Source: Amorphoplanes friuliensis DSM 7358
GTDB lineage: Bacteria; Actinomycetota; Actinomycetes; Mycobacteriales; Micromonosporaceae
Direction of reading: 5' to 3'
Assembly: GCF_000494755.1 (NCBI RefSeq)
Contig: NC_022657.1
Coordinates: 1,437,501 to 1,501,500, forward strand
Length of the DNA stretch: 64,000 nucleotides
The position numbers and the translations under genes are program-made. The notes under the pieces are model-generated. The model made no database searches and was not told the DNA's origin. It saw nothing but the letters and a program-made list of their open reading frames with translations. Within the stretch, counting starts at the first letter, position 1; every line of letters starts with the position of its first letter. Shown here in pieces: positions 41,278-50,939 of the stretch.

Positions 41278-42497
41278 GCGGTGCCTTTGATCGGGAAGGT
41301 CGCGGTGACGCGGGTTCCTCCGGTGCCGGCGGGAACGATGGTGATGCTGCCACCCAGCTCGGTCGCACGTTCCCGCATCGACCGGTGGCCCACACCCGCC
41401 AGGTAGTCCGCCGGCAGGCCGCGTCCGTCGTCGGTGACCGTGAGGGTCACCGTGTCGTCGCGACCGGTCAGCTCGACGACGCAGCGGCCGGCTTCGGCGT
41501 GCCGGGCGGCGTTGTGCAGGGCCTCGGCGGCGATGCGGTAGATCGCCACCTCGACCGCGGCGGGCAGCGCCGGCAGCGGTCCGGGCGCCCGGATGCTGCG
41601 GCTCAGCCCGTCCACCGGGCGCAGGTTGCGTAACGCGTCGATCAGGCCGAACTCGTCGAGCATCGGGGGACGCAGCTCGTAGACCAGGCGGCGGATCTCG
41701 GCGGTGGCCTCGCGGACGTCGTCGCGCAGTTCCTTGACAAGGCGTTCGGCGCCGTCGGAATCGGTGCGCAGGGTGCGGTGCAGGGCGCCCAGTTGCAGGC
41801 CCAGCGACGCGAGGGTCGGGCCCAGACCGTCGTGGAGGTCGCGGCGGATGCGGAGTCGTTCCTCCTCACGGGCCGTGACGAGCTTCTCCCGTGAGGTCTG
41901 CAGCTCCTCGGAGAGCCGGGCCGCGTACAGGGTGATGCCGACCTGGCCGGCGAGGTCGTCCAGCAGGCGCAGGTCGGCGGAGGACAGGCCGTCGAAGCGG
42001 CGCCGGGCGCTGACACTCAGCGTGCCCAGGGTGAGGCTCTGATAGCGCAGCGGGATCCGGACCACCTGCATCCCGTCACCCATCGACCCGTACGCGGCGA
42101 CGGTGTCCTCACCCGTCTCGATGCTGACGTACGGCAGCTTCAGCGTGTGCGCCAGCGTCGCGGCCAGCGTCGGCAGCAACTCGTCCGGGCCCGGCCCCGC
42201 GTGCAGGTGCTGGTGCACCCGCTCGACCACCTCGTACGCGTTGTCCCGCTCCCCGAACGCCAGCTGGTGCACACCCCGGCTGATCTGCCCCGACACCGGT
42301 GCCCAGGTCACGGCGACGAGCACCAGGGCGATCGTGTGGGACCACCACGGGATGTCGGCGAGCGACGCGATCGGCCGGTGCGGCCAGGTGACGACCACGG
42401 CGCACAGACCGGCGACCACTCCGGCGTACAGGAGCAGGAGCAGGCGGTAGAGCACCTGGTAGACCCACTGGCCGACACCCGCGCGTTCACGCCACAC
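41274..42497 (-). CDS. NarL-type sensor histidine kinase
   Basis: 407 aa. Two transmembrane helices at ~14-36 and 50-72 with only a short outer loop, a GAF-like domain at ~85-190, HisKA_3 with RRDLHDGLGPTLASLG (phosphorylated His near 218), then HATPase_c with N box NAARHAEAG and DDGRGLP. The scarcity of outside sequence suggests membrane- or cytosol-derived signals read by the GAF. The preceding 125-aa membrane protein overlaps its start and may be part of the sensor. Confidence 0.86.
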   Translation of the reverse strand: MWRERAGVGQWVYQVLYRLLLLLYAGVVAGLCAVVVTWPHRPIASLADIPWWSHTIALVLVAVTWAPVSGQISRGVHQLAFGERDNAYEVVERVHQHLHAGPGPDELLPTLAATLAHTLKLPYVSIETGEDTVAAYGSMGDGMQVVRIPLRYQSLTLGTLSVSARRRFDGLSSADLRLLDDLAGQVGITLYAARLSEELQTSREKLVTAREEERLRIRRDLHDGLGPTLASLGLQLGALHRTLRTDSDGAERLVKELRDDVREATAEIRRLVYELRPPMLDEFGLIDALRNLRPVDGLSRSIRAPGPLPALPAAVEVAIYRIAAEALHNAARHAEAGRCVVELTGRDDTVTLTVTDDGRGLPADYLAGVGHRSMRERATELGGSITIVPAGTGGTRVTATFPIKGTA

Positions 42498-42864
42498 TGA
42501 CGACGCGCTCCCGCCACAGGCAGAGCGTGATCACGACGGCGTGGTGCACCAGCATGACCGCGGCGAAGGTGAGCTCGGCGGCCGTCGAGTCGAACAGCAG
42601 CGACGTGACCGCCTGCAGGACCCAGAACGCGTTCACGACGATCAGCAGCACGGCACCCCACTTCTGACCACGCCAGGCACCGTACGCCGCGATCAGCGCC
42701 AGCACGTCCGAGGTGAAACTACCGAGCACGAGCGCAAACGGCGCCTCGCTCTTCTCGGCGCCGAGCACGAGGTTGGGAAGGTCGAAGAGTCCGATGCCGA
42801 TGAGCGCCACGAGCACGGACAGAACGGCGGCGATCTTCAGGGCGGTCGAGCGGCTGATCTGCAT
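42487..42864 (-). CDS. Small membrane protein ahead of the histidine kinase
   Basis: 125 aa, four transmembrane helices (ALKIAAVLSVLVALIGIGLF first). ATG 42864 is chosen; the frame extends to 42900 without a better signal. The 3' end overlaps the kinase start by 11 nt, so the two are co-expressed, which suggests a sensing accessory. No family recognised. Confidence 0.68.
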   Translation of the reverse strand: MQISRSTALKIAAVLSVLVALIGIGLFDLPNLVLGAEKSEAPFALVLGSFTSDVLALIAAYGAWRGQKWGAVLLIVVNAFWVLQAVTSLLFDSTAAELTFAAVMLVHHAVVITLCLWRERVVSVA

Positions 42865-42933
42865 GTCTCCGAACCTAGAAACGCCGGTTCCCACTGTCAC
42901 CAGGCAGCTGTCCCGACTTGCCGGGACATCCCG

Positions 42934-43575
42934 TCAGGCCGCCGGCAGGACACGCCCGGAGCGCAGGCGGACGACCACCCCGGCCACGTCGATGACCCGC
43001 TGGTCGTGTGTCGCCACGAGGGCGAGTGTCCCCGCGGTCACCGAGGCCGCGAGCACCTCGAGGATCAGGCGGACGTGGTCGTCGTCCTGGTGTGCGGTCG
43101 GCTCGTCCAGCACCGCCACCGCGGGGTTCAGCACCAGCGCGCGGGCCAGCGCGGCCCGTTGCTGTTCGCCGAGTGAGGTGTCCCGCGCCGGGCGGCCCGC
43201 GATCGCGGCGAGTCCCAGCCGCTCGAGCAGATCCGCGGCCGGGCTGCGACCGCGTACGCCCGCCGGGAGCAGGACGTTCTCGGCCACGGTGAGTTCCGGT
43301 TCCAGGGCCAGCCGTTGCGGCAGCAGGGACACCGTGGCCCAGTCCGCCGCCGGGTACGCCGCCCGCCCGTCGACGAGCACCTGCCCGGCGCCCGGCGCCA
43401 TGACCCCGGCGACCAGGTGGCACAGGGTCGACTTGCCCGAGCCGGAACGCCCGGCCAGGACCGCCAGCGTCGCCGGGGGCAGTGACAGGTCGACGTCCTG
43501 CAGCACCTGCGTCGCGGAGGCGCCGGAGCCACGGGTGTGGCTGACCGCGCGGACCTCGACCAGTGCCCCGGTCAC
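42934..43575 (-). CDS. ABC transporter ATPase (FtsE/LolD-like), second
   Basis: 213 aa. Walker A GRSGSGKST, a shortened signature LGEQQRAALARAL, Walker B VAVLDEPTAHQDD and the switch histidine THDQ. Overlaps the previous ATPase gene by ATGA. Presumably forms a heterodimer with it under the large FtsX-type permease. Confidence 0.82.
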   Translation of the reverse strand: MTGALVEVRAVSHTRGSGASATQVLQDVDLSLPPATLAVLAGRSGSGKSTLCHLVAGVMAPGAGQVLVDGRAAYPAADWATVSLLPQRLALEPELTVAENVLLPAGVRGRSPAADLLERLGLAAIAGRPARDTSLGEQQRAALARALVLNPAVAVLDEPTAHQDDDHVRLILEVLAASVTAGTLALVATHDQRVIDVAGVVVRLRSGRVLPAA

Positions 43576-44408
43576 TTCGGGTCCTCCGGGTGGTGCAGCT
43601 CGACGTGCCCGTCGACGACGGTGACGATGACCCGCCCGTCGGGGAACAGCGGCAAAGCCTCCTCGGGCAGCTGGAGCCGGCCGAGACCGTCGATCGTCGT
43701 GGTCCGGATCTGCCCGGCGTCGTGCTCGCCGGACAGGACACCCTGGCGCAGCCGCAGCACGGTGTCGGCCGCCGCGACGGCGCGGGCGTCGTGGGTGGCC
43801 AGGACCACGGCCGTGCCCTGGTCGGCGCGGGAGCGCAGCAATCGCAGGACCAGCGCCGCGGAGTCGTCGTCGAGTTCGGCGGTCGGCTCGTCGGCGATCA
43901 GCAGGGCCGGCGCCCCGACACCGGCCGCGGCGACCGCGAGGCGTTGCTGCTCGCCGCCGGACAGGACGGCCGGGCGTGCGGTGGCCCGGGCCGTCAGCTC
44001 CACCTCGGCGAGGGCGGCGTCGGCGTCGACGCGCACACCGCGCAGCCGGGCCATCTGCTCGATCTGACCGCGGGCGTCGAGCTGCGGGAAGAGGCTGTGC
44101 GTCGGCCGTTGCGCCACCCAGCCGATCTCGCGGCGCCGGAGCCGTTGCAGCTGGTGGCGGGTCAGGCTGGAGACCAGGCGGCCCCGGTGCCGCAACTCGC
44201 CGCCGGCGGGTCGTTCGCGCAGCGCGAGGACGGCCAGCAGCGTCGACTTGCCGCTGCCCGAGGGCCCGGTGATGGCACTGATCCGGCCGCCGGTCACCGT
44301 GACGTCGACACCGCGCAGCGCCTGGGTGGGGCCGGTCGGTGCGGCGTACAGCTGGAGCAGCTCGCGGCCCTCCAGCACCTGCTCGCGGTCAGTCGTCACG
44401 GTAGGCAT
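43572..44408 (-). CDS. ABC transporter ATPase (FtsE/LolD-like), first
   Basis: 278 aa. Walker A GPSGSGKST, signature LSGGEQQRLAVAAAG, Walker B LLIADEPTAELDD, switch THDA. The C-terminal ~60 residues add a beta segment (GRVIVTVVDGHVELHHPEDP). It overlaps the permease gene by 20 nt. Member of the MacB-type mechanotransmission group, which handles lipoproteins, peptides or drugs; substrate unknown. Confidence 0.82.
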   Translation of the reverse strand: MPTVTTDREQVLEGRELLQLYAAPTGPTQALRGVDVTVTGGRISAITGPSGSGKSTLLAVLALRERPAGGELRHRGRLVSSLTRHQLQRLRRREIGWVAQRPTHSLFPQLDARGQIEQMARLRGVRVDADAALAEVELTARATARPAVLSGGEQQRLAVAAAGVGAPALLIADEPTAELDDDSAALVLRLLRSRADQGTAVVLATHDARAVAAADTVLRLRQGVLSGEHDAGQIRTTTIDGLGRLQLPEEALPLFPDGRVIVTVVDGHVELHHPEDPK

Positions 44409-47175
44409 CCTCCTCGGCGGTCGCCGAGCGTACGGCGGTCAGCGCCACGGCCAGGACGGTGGCGAGGACCGCGACCCCGGCCGTGACCGCGACCCCGGCA
44501 CCGGAGAGCTGCAGGTCGAACGCGGGCAGCAGCCGCGGCTGGTCGTCGAGCAGGCGCGTGCCGAGCGGGGCGAGCGCGGCCACCCCGCCGACCGCGGCGG
44601 CGAACGCGACCGCGGCCAGCAGCACGAACTCGAGCGTCTGCGCCCGCCGGATCCGGGCCCGCCCGAGGCCGACACGCGCCAGCATCAGGTCCGTCGGCCC
44701 GCGCAGCGCAGCCGTCCGCTGCGCGTAGATGCACAACGTCAGGACCGCCAGCAGCGCCAGATAACCGGCGATCGCGAGCTGATAACCCCGGGCCCGGCCG
44801 GTGGCCACATAGGCAGCATCCTGGCGCAGCTGATCGGCCGTGCTGACGCGTTCGGGCACCACGCCGTTGGCTCCTGTCACCGCCTGAATCCCGGCCGCCC
44901 CGGCGGAACTCCACAGCTGGGCCTGCACCAGCACGGCGTTCACCGACTGCTGTCTCAGCGGCCGCAACCGCGGATCGTCCCGGCCGAGCTTCTTCAACGT
45001 GGGATCGGCGGCGGCGACGTACATCGGGCGGCTCTGCAGGCCGGGGAACGCGGCCACCCGCGAGGCCACCGCCAGGTTCGCTCTCGAGAAGCCGATCTCC
45101 ACCTGGATCGCGTCGAGCCGGTCGGACGCGGGGTCGGCGACCGTGATCACCCGCGGTGTGCCCTCCGCGTCCACCGGCGTGGCGACCAGATCGGCCACCG
45201 CCGCGCGGGCCTCGGCCAGGTCGGCGCCCCGCCCCCACAGCGCGGCGTCCCGGAACTGCGCGGGGTCGATGAGCAGCAGATCCCTCTGGTCGTCGTCGAG
45301 CGGTGAGGTCGTGTCGGTCCGCCAGACCACCGTGTCGCCCGCCGGCATCGGGGGATTGCGCACACCCGGAACGGGCTTGTCGGGAGGTTCTGCACCGAGC
45401 GGGTCCTCGGGCGGCGCTTGAGCTGCGCCCTTGTCGACCTCCCAGGACCCCTGCAGCGTGGCCACCGCTTCGGCGCCCGAGGCGACCGCAACCCGGTCGT
45501 CGGCCGAGACAGCGGTCGACTGCACGGCGGAGAGCGCAAAGAGCAGCATCCCCAGGCCCGTGGTCACCACGACAACGGCGAGCCGGCGCTCGGTCCCGCC
45601 GGAGCCCAACCGCCGGCGGGCCAGCCACAGAACCGCCCGGCCTGGTGAGCCGGGCAGTCGGGCCGTGCGTCGCCGCCGGCCCGCCAGCAAGCCGGGGAGC
45701 CGGCCGGCGACGACACCCACGGCGGCGAGCACGAGCAACGGGACGAGCAGGTCCACGCCGCGTGCGCCGTCCGCGGCACCACCCGCGCTGACGAGCCCAC
45801 CGGCCGCGACCAGGGCGATGACCACCACCATGGCCGCCCACGGGAGAGCACGCCGGACGGTCGCGGGTGGCGCCGGGCGTACCCGCCGGGCCGCTGCCGC
45901 CGCGCCGACCCCGGCCACGGTCACGAGCCCGGCCAGCGCAGCCGCACCGGCCAGCAGCGCGGCCGGTCGCAACGACTCCGTCACTGCCCCGGGCGGCCCC
46001 AGCCGGGTCACCAACTGCCAGGCCACGAGCCACCCCAGACCCGCCCCGAGCAGGGCCGGCAGGAGATTTTCGAGCCCCCAGAGACCACCCACGCGTACGG
46101 GCGAGAGGCCGACAGCCACAACGTGCCGCAACTCGCGTTCGCGCCGCCGCGCCGACAGCAACGCCACGGCGAGCACCGAGGCGAGCCCGACAATGATCGC
46201 CGCCCACTCCACGGGACGTGTCCGCTGGCGTACCTGATCGGTGGTGGCCTGGGACGCATCGACGATCCGGCCGATGCCGCTCGCGAACCGCAGCGCGCGG
46301 ACGTCGTCCTCGACCGCCACCGAGGTCGCGTAGCTGCGCCGCAGGTCCTCGACACCCTCAGCGGTCTGCCGGGCCTCGGCCAGTGACGATCCGGGCACCA
46401 GCTCGGCCTCGGCCGACCAGAAGATCTCGTCCCCGACAGCCTGCGCCAGCCGCTCCACCGTCGCGGTGGCCCCGATCAACAGGTACGCCGGCAGCGTCCG
46501 ATATTCGGTGTCGCCTGGCGTGTCCCCCTGGCGCAACGCCCACTTGCGGCTGCCGGGCGGGTCGGCCGGGAGGCGCCCGGCCGCATCAACCGCGTAGACC
46601 CCGTCGACTGCCACAGTCGTCTGCCGCGGCTCACCGTCCTTGCCCACGACCACAGCAAGAACGATCCGATCGCCGGCGCTCGCCCCGAGCGCGGTGGCAA
46701 CGGGCTCCGGCAACCACACCCCGTCCCGGCCGGCCGGCTTGCCCACCGCCACCAGGTCGGACTCCGGCGAACCGACGGCGAACAACCGGGCCCGTTCGCG
46801 CTCGGCGCCGAGGCTGACGGTCGATCCCCAGAACAGCGGGCCGGCCGTCTCGGCGCCGAACGACCCACCGGTCAGATCCGGCTCGGTCAGACCCGGGACC
46901 GCGCGCAGATCCTCCAGAACGGACTCCTGCTCGAGGCTGGTCGGCCCGGCATTCGCCGACAGCCGCACGACCGGGGCGTCGTTCTGCCGCGCCGTGACCG
47001 GCACCTGATCCCGGCGGGCCTGGAAGGCGGCGTTCCCGGAGGCCTCGGCGAACATCGGGCTCGCCGCCCCGGCCGCGGCCAGCACCAGAAAGGCGGACAC
47101 CGTCAGCAACGACCACGCCCGCTGCCGCAACCCGCCCGCAACCGCAGCCACGGTAAGCCGATCAGCCGGCGCCAT
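44389..47175 (-). CDS. FtsX/MacB-type permease
   Basis: 928 aa. N-terminal membrane anchor at ~20-42 (SLLTVSAFLVLAAAGAASP), then a large extracytoplasmic domain, a central cluster of helices at ~325-510, a second outside domain, and C-terminal helices at ~780-915. This is the duplicated FtsX layout. Transcribed divergently from the MerR regulator, with both ATPases downstream. It uses mechanical coupling rather than a transport channel. Substrate unknown. Confidence 0.82.
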   Translation of the reverse strand: MAPADRLTVAAVAGGLRQRAWSLLTVSAFLVLAAAGAASPMFAEASGNAAFQARRDQVPVTARQNDAPVVRLSANAGPTSLEQESVLEDLRAVPGLTEPDLTGGSFGAETAGPLFWGSTVSLGAERERARLFAVGSPESDLVAVGKPAGRDGVWLPEPVATALGASAGDRIVLAVVVGKDGEPRQTTVAVDGVYAVDAAGRLPADPPGSRKWALRQGDTPGDTEYRTLPAYLLIGATATVERLAQAVGDEIFWSAEAELVPGSSLAEARQTAEGVEDLRRSYATSVAVEDDVRALRFASGIGRIVDASQATTDQVRQRTRPVEWAAIIVGLASVLAVALLSARRRERELRHVVAVGLSPVRVGGLWGLENLLPALLGAGLGWLVAWQLVTRLGPPGAVTESLRPAALLAGAAALAGLVTVAGVGAAAAARRVRPAPPATVRRALPWAAMVVVIALVAAGGLVSAGGAADGARGVDLLVPLLVLAAVGVVAGRLPGLLAGRRRRTARLPGSPGRAVLWLARRRLGSGGTERRLAVVVVTTGLGMLLFALSAVQSTAVSADDRVAVASGAEAVATLQGSWEVDKGAAQAPPEDPLGAEPPDKPVPGVRNPPMPAGDTVVWRTDTTSPLDDDQRDLLLIDPAQFRDAALWGRGADLAEARAAVADLVATPVDAEGTPRVITVADPASDRLDAIQVEIGFSRANLAVASRVAAFPGLQSRPMYVAAADPTLKKLGRDDPRLRPLRQQSVNAVLVQAQLWSSAGAAGIQAVTGANGVVPERVSTADQLRQDAAYVATGRARGYQLAIAGYLALLAVLTLCIYAQRTAALRGPTDLMLARVGLGRARIRRAQTLEFVLLAAVAFAAAVGGVAALAPLGTRLLDDQPRLLPAFDLQLSGAGVAVTAGVAVLATVLAVALTAVRSATAEEDAYRDD

Positions 47176-47230
47176 GAGCCTCCTTCAGGGGAACGAAGAA
47201 AAGCTACAACACCCCCGCCCGGCGGGGGAC

Positions 47231-47261
47231 TTGCCTTTCCAGTAACTGGAAGGGCGAACCT
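47231..47261 (+). promoter_or_regulatory. MerR-type promoter with operator in a 19-bp spacer
   Basis: TTGCCT (47231-47236) and GAACCT (47256-47261) are separated by 19 bp, the unusual spacing of MerR-controlled promoters. The spacer holds TTCCAGT-A-ACTGGAA (47237-47251), a perfect inverted repeat. The predicted transcript start coincides with the ATG at 47268. The site lies between the regulator and the divergent ABC operon and may control both. Confidence 0.6.
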
Positions 47262-47267
47262 GGTGTC

Positions 47268-48107
47268 ATGTTGTCGATCCGCGAGTTCAGCGAGATGTGC
47301 CACCTGTCGCCGCAGGCCCTGCGCTTCTACCACGCCGAGGGCCTGCTCGTGCCGGCCGAGACCGACGAACGGACGGGCTACCGCAGGTACGCGTTCGAGC
47401 AGGTGGAACAGGCCATGCTGATCACCCTGCTGCGGGACACCGGGATGAGCGTCAAACTTGTCCGGCAGGCCCTCGACGAACCCGACCGGGCGACAACGTT
47501 GCTCGCCCGGCACAGCGACGAGGTCCACTGCCAGCGTGCGGCCCAGGACGAGGCGATCCAGGCGGCGCGCAGCGTTTTCGAAGCCCGGCCGGAACCACAG
47601 GAGAGCCACGTCCCGGCCCGGACCGTGATTGCCCGGCTCGTACCCGGCACACCGGTGGGCCGTGACGCGCAGGAGTGGGAAGAGGCCGAGCGCATCATCG
47701 CGGAGACCGTCACCGAACTGCTCGACACCGTGGAGAAGGCGGGCGCCACGTGTTTGGGCCGGCCGTGGCGGACCCTGGCACTGGAGACCCCGGAACAGGA
47801 CCGGCGTGCCCTCGACGGCGAGGGCCCGTTCTGGATCGTGAAGGTCGCGGTGACCGCACCGGACGAGGTGCTCGCCGCATTGCCTGCCGGCTTCCTCGTC
47901 CGGAACGAGGAAGCCGGCGACGAACTGTCCATCTTCATGCCGGGCCGTAACACCATGGCGAAGTACTGCACGGTGATCCTGCGCCTGCTCAACGCCCAGC
48001 CGGTCGACGGTGACAGCTTTGTCAACGTCGCCCGCGTACGCCAGGAGCTCCGCCCGGACGGCGTCCTGAGCAGCGCCCCCGTCGAACGGCGGCCTACCGG
48101 ACCGTGA
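47268..48107 (+). CDS. MerR-family regulator with GyrI-like effector domain
   Basis: 279 aa. Residues 1-75 are a MerR winged helix (MLSIREFSEMCHLSPQALRF). A coiled-coil dimer helix follows to ~115, then a ~150-residue effector-binding domain of the BmrR/GyrI kind (ending TGP after a weak tail). Such regulators bind drugs or other hydrophobic ligands and untwist a long-spacer promoter. It is divergent from the FtsX-type ABC operon, its likely target. The 3' end overlaps the convergent protease gene by 14 bp. Confidence 0.84.
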   Translation: MLSIREFSEMCHLSPQALRFYHAEGLLVPAETDERTGYRRYAFEQVEQAMLITLLRDTGMSVKLVRQALDEPDRATTLLARHSDEVHCQRAAQDEAIQAARSVFEARPEPQESHVPARTVIARLVPGTPVGRDAQEWEEAERIIAETVTELLDTVEKAGATCLGRPWRTLALETPEQDRRALDGEGPFWIVKVAVTAPDEVLAALPAGFLVRNEEAGDELSIFMPGRNTMAKYCTVILRLLNAQPVDGDSFVNVARVRQELRPDGVLSSAPVERRPTGP

Positions 48108-50571
48108 GGCCGAGGCTGAACGGGATCGTCCTGCCGTTCATGTCGACCGCGGTGGCGGTGACCGTGCCGGTGGTGGCGTCCTGGGCCGGCAGGGCGGAGA
48201 AGGTCAGGGTGCCGCTGTCGTCGGCGACGGCGCTGCCCAGCACCAGGGTGCCGGCCGACATCCTGGACACCGGCTTGTTGTTGACCATCGTGGTGGTCGT
48301 GACCTTGTAGGCCTCGGTGAACGTCACTGTTGTTCCCGGCTTGAGGTAGGTGCCGGTGATGCTCAGCGGGGTGCCCGGCGCCAGCTGGCGGGTGGTGGCG
48401 GCGAGCTTGCCCGTCGGGTAGGTCCAGGACCGGAGTGAGACCGCCGAGGCGGGTCCGGTTCCGGCCACGTTGGTCGCCGCCACCGTGTACCGGTAACTGA
48501 CGTTGGCCGTGGCCGAGCTGTCGACGTAGGTGGGGTCGGTGGTGGTGGCGAGCTGCACACCGTCGCGGTAGACGGTGTAACCCGTGGCGGCGCTCGCGTT
48601 GGCGGTGACGGCCGGGGCCCGCCAGTTGAGCTTGATCGAGCCGACCGCCGGCGTGGACGTGACGCCGACCGGCGGGGAGGGCACCTTGTACGCCAGCGCC
48701 GTGGCACTGCGGACCGACTCACCGGCCGGGTTCACCGCCGACACCGCGTACGTGGCGTTGGCGGTCGGCGAGACGGTGGTGTCGGCGTACGCGGGCGTGG
48801 TCACGGTCGCCAGGGGTGAGCCGTCGCGGTAGACGGTGTACGAGACACCGCCCGGGGAGGCCGGTGCACGCCAGGTCAGCTTGACGGTGGTGCCGGCCTG
48901 CAGAGTGGTCAGCGTGGTCGGTGCGGCCGGGACCACGTACGCGGTGGTGCTGTCCGTCTTGGCCGACTCGCCGGCGGGGTTGACGGCTGACACGGCGTAC
49001 GTGTGGTTGGTGCCCGCCTGGTCGGTGAAGGCAGGGCTGGTGGAGGTCCCGAACCGCACCCCGTCGCGGTAGACGACGTAGTTGCTGGGCGCGCTGGAGG
49101 TGGCGAGCTTCACGGACGGGGTCCAGCGGAGCTGGATCGTGGCGGCCGACGGGGTGACGACCAGCTTCGTCGGGGTGGTCGGGGCCAGGTAGGCAGGCAC
49201 CGCGGCGCTGGGCTGAGAGGTGACACCACCGCTGACGGCGGCTACGGCGTACGTGTAATTGGTGGCCGGGGTGATGGTCTTGTCCACGTAGGCGGCGGCC
49301 GTCGAGGTGGCCAGCGACACACCGTTGCGGTAGACGCGGTAGGTGGTGCCGGCCTTCGTCGCGGCCGTCCACTTCAGCGCGATGGAGGTCGCGGCCGGTG
49401 TGACCACCAGGTTGGCGGGTGCACCCGAAGCCGGCGGCGTCACCGGGTTGGTCGAGGTGCTCTGCATCAAAGCGGTGAGGTTGAGCAGGCCGGCGCCGGT
49501 GGCGGCGTCGCGACCCGGGCTCTCGATGTCGATGGCGGTGCTCTCCAGCGCCGCGCGGGTGGCGGCCTCGGTGGCGCCGGAGTGGGTGGCCCGGTAGAGC
49601 GCGACCGCGGCCGCGACGTGCGGCGCAGCCATCGACGTACCCGACTTGTAGCTGTAGGTGCCGTTGGTGTCGGTGCTCATGATGTTGACACCGGGCGCCG
49701 AGATGTCGGCGGTCCCGCTGGAGTTGCTGAAGGAAGCGCTGACGTTGTTGGTGTCGGTGGCGGCGACGCTTTCCACACCCGGTGACGCGGCGGGCCACGA
49801 CGGCGCGTTGCCGCTGGCCCGGTTGTTACCAGCGGCGGCGACGACAACCACGTTGTGGTCGGTGGCGTACTTGACGGCATCGTCGTAGGAGGACGAGTAG
49901 CCACCACCGAGGCTCATCGTGATGACGGTCGCACCGTGGTCGACGGCATAGACGATGCCGTTCGCCACACCGGTGGAGGTGCCGCCGCCACCGGCCCCGA
50001 GGACGCGGACCGGGAGGATCGGCACGCCCGAGGCGATGCCGGCGACGCCGATGCCGTTGTTGGCGACGGCCCCGACTGTGCCGGCCACGTGGGTGCCGTG
50101 ACCGTTCGGGTCGACGCAGCCGTTGGTGGAGAGACCGTCGCCGACAAAATCAGCGCCGATGTCGCAGCGGATCTGACCGGCCGCGAAGTCCGGGTGCGAC
50201 GACCTGATGCCGGAGTCGACCACCGCGACCAGCTGACCGCCGGTGGCGACACCGGTGAAGTCGTCGCTGGACAGCCGGGTGTTACCCCACTGCTGACTGC
50301 GGTACGTGTCGTTGGGCGTGGCGAGCGCGGTCACCGGCACCTCCACGGCGGCCTCGCCCAGTGCGTCGGCTTTCCGACGCTCCTCGGCGACGGTGGCCGC
50401 CTCGACCTCGACGAAGGTGGGCCGGCCGCCGGCGTCCAGCACGGTGGCGATGGTGTCCACCGACGCGCCGTCCCGCGGACCGGCCACGGCAGCCAGCGGG
50501 GTGGCGAGCGTCACCGCCCCGATCGCGGCCAGGGCGGCGACACCCGTCCTCCGTGCCAAATGACCGCGCAT
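48094..50571 (-). CDS. Secreted subtilisin-like (S8) protease with four FN3 domains
   Basis: 825 aa. Signal peptide ~1-30 (ALAAIGAVTLATPLAAVAGP). The catalytic domain ~105-365 has Asp in VVDSGIRSSHPD, His in NGHGTHVAG and Ser in GTSMAAPH. Four fibronectin type III modules of about 85 residues follow at ~380-730 (LRWTPSVKL and LTWRAPASPGG are typical strands), then a beta-rich C-terminal domain. The FN3 copies are close in sequence and linked by PTTPT/PAAPT-type linkers. It probably degrades extracellular protein while bound to a surface or polymer. The region from 31 to ~90 may be an inhibitor propeptide. Confidence 0.87.
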   Translation of the reverse strand: MRGHLARRTGVAALAAIGAVTLATPLAAVAGPRDGASVDTIATVLDAGGRPTFVEVEAATVAEERRKADALGEAAVEVPVTALATPNDTYRSQQWGNTRLSSDDFTGVATGGQLVAVVDSGIRSSHPDFAAGQIRCDIGADFVGDGLSTNGCVDPNGHGTHVAGTVGAVANNGIGVAGIASGVPILPVRVLGAGGGGTSTGVANGIVYAVDHGATVITMSLGGGYSSSYDDAVKYATDHNVVVVAAAGNNRASGNAPSWPAASPGVESVAATDTNNVSASFSNSSGTADISAPGVNIMSTDTNGTYSYKSGTSMAAPHVAAAVALYRATHSGATEAATRAALESTAIDIESPGRDAATGAGLLNLTALMQSTSTNPVTPPASGAPANLVVTPAATSIALKWTAATKAGTTYRVYRNGVSLATSTAAAYVDKTITPATNYTYAVAAVSGGVTSQPSAAVPAYLAPTTPTKLVVTPSAATIQLRWTPSVKLATSSAPSNYVVYRDGVRFGTSTSPAFTDQAGTNHTYAVSAVNPAGESAKTDSTTAYVVPAAPTTLTTLQAGTTVKLTWRAPASPGGVSYTVYRDGSPLATVTTPAYADTTVSPTANATYAVSAVNPAGESVRSATALAYKVPSPPVGVTSTPAVGSIKLNWRAPAVTANASAATGYTVYRDGVQLATTTDPTYVDSSATANVSYRYTVAATNVAGTGPASAVSLRSWTYPTGKLAATTRQLAPGTPLSITGTYLKPGTTVTFTEAYKVTTTTMVNNKPVSRMSAGTLVLGSAVADDSGTLTFSALPAQDATTGTVTATAVDMNGRTIPFSLGLTVR

Positions 50572-50668
50572 GAGCTACCTCGCTTCGAGTCCGGGCTGGT
50601 ACAGCCCATTCCTTCGGCACGGCGGCGCCCAACTGCAGAAAATTGCGCTGGTGTCTCGCAAAAGCAAA

Positions 50669-50698
50669 AGGCCGTACAGCCTGAAGGCTGTACGGCCT
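50669..50698 (-). terminator. Terminator of tRNA-Lys
   Basis: On the minus strand AGGCCGTACAGCC pairs perfectly with its 13-nt complement around a TTCA loop, followed by TTTTGCTTTTGCG. It lies 12 bp after the tRNA 3' end. Confidence 0.85.
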
Positions 50699-50710
50699 GG
50701 TGGTACGGGG

Positions 50711-50783
50711 TGCGCCGCGTAGGACTTGAACCTACAACCCGCGGATTAAGAGTCCGCTGCTCTGCCAGTTGAGCTAGCGGCGC
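50711..50783 (-). tRNA. tRNA-Lys (anticodon CTT)
   Basis: 73-nt cloverleaf on the minus strand: acceptor GCGCCGC, D-arm TAGCTCAACTGGCAGAGC, anticodon loop CTCTTAA with CTT at 50750-50748, T-loop GGTTCAAGTCC, discriminator A. The CCA end is not encoded, in contrast to the tRNA-His remnant at the element's edge. The C34 anticodon reads AAG, the dominant lysine codon in a high-GC genome. Confidence 0.93.
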
Positions 50784-50939
50784 TCGCTGACAACGCAGAA
50801 ACATTAACACGGGGTCCGGGGGACCCTGAAATCGGGCCGCCCGCATGATCGTCCGATGCATCCTTGCCCGCCGGGAGGACCCCCGGCGTTGCGCGGGTAA
50901 GGCAGGATGTGCCCGCGGAACGTGAGAACGGGGCACACA

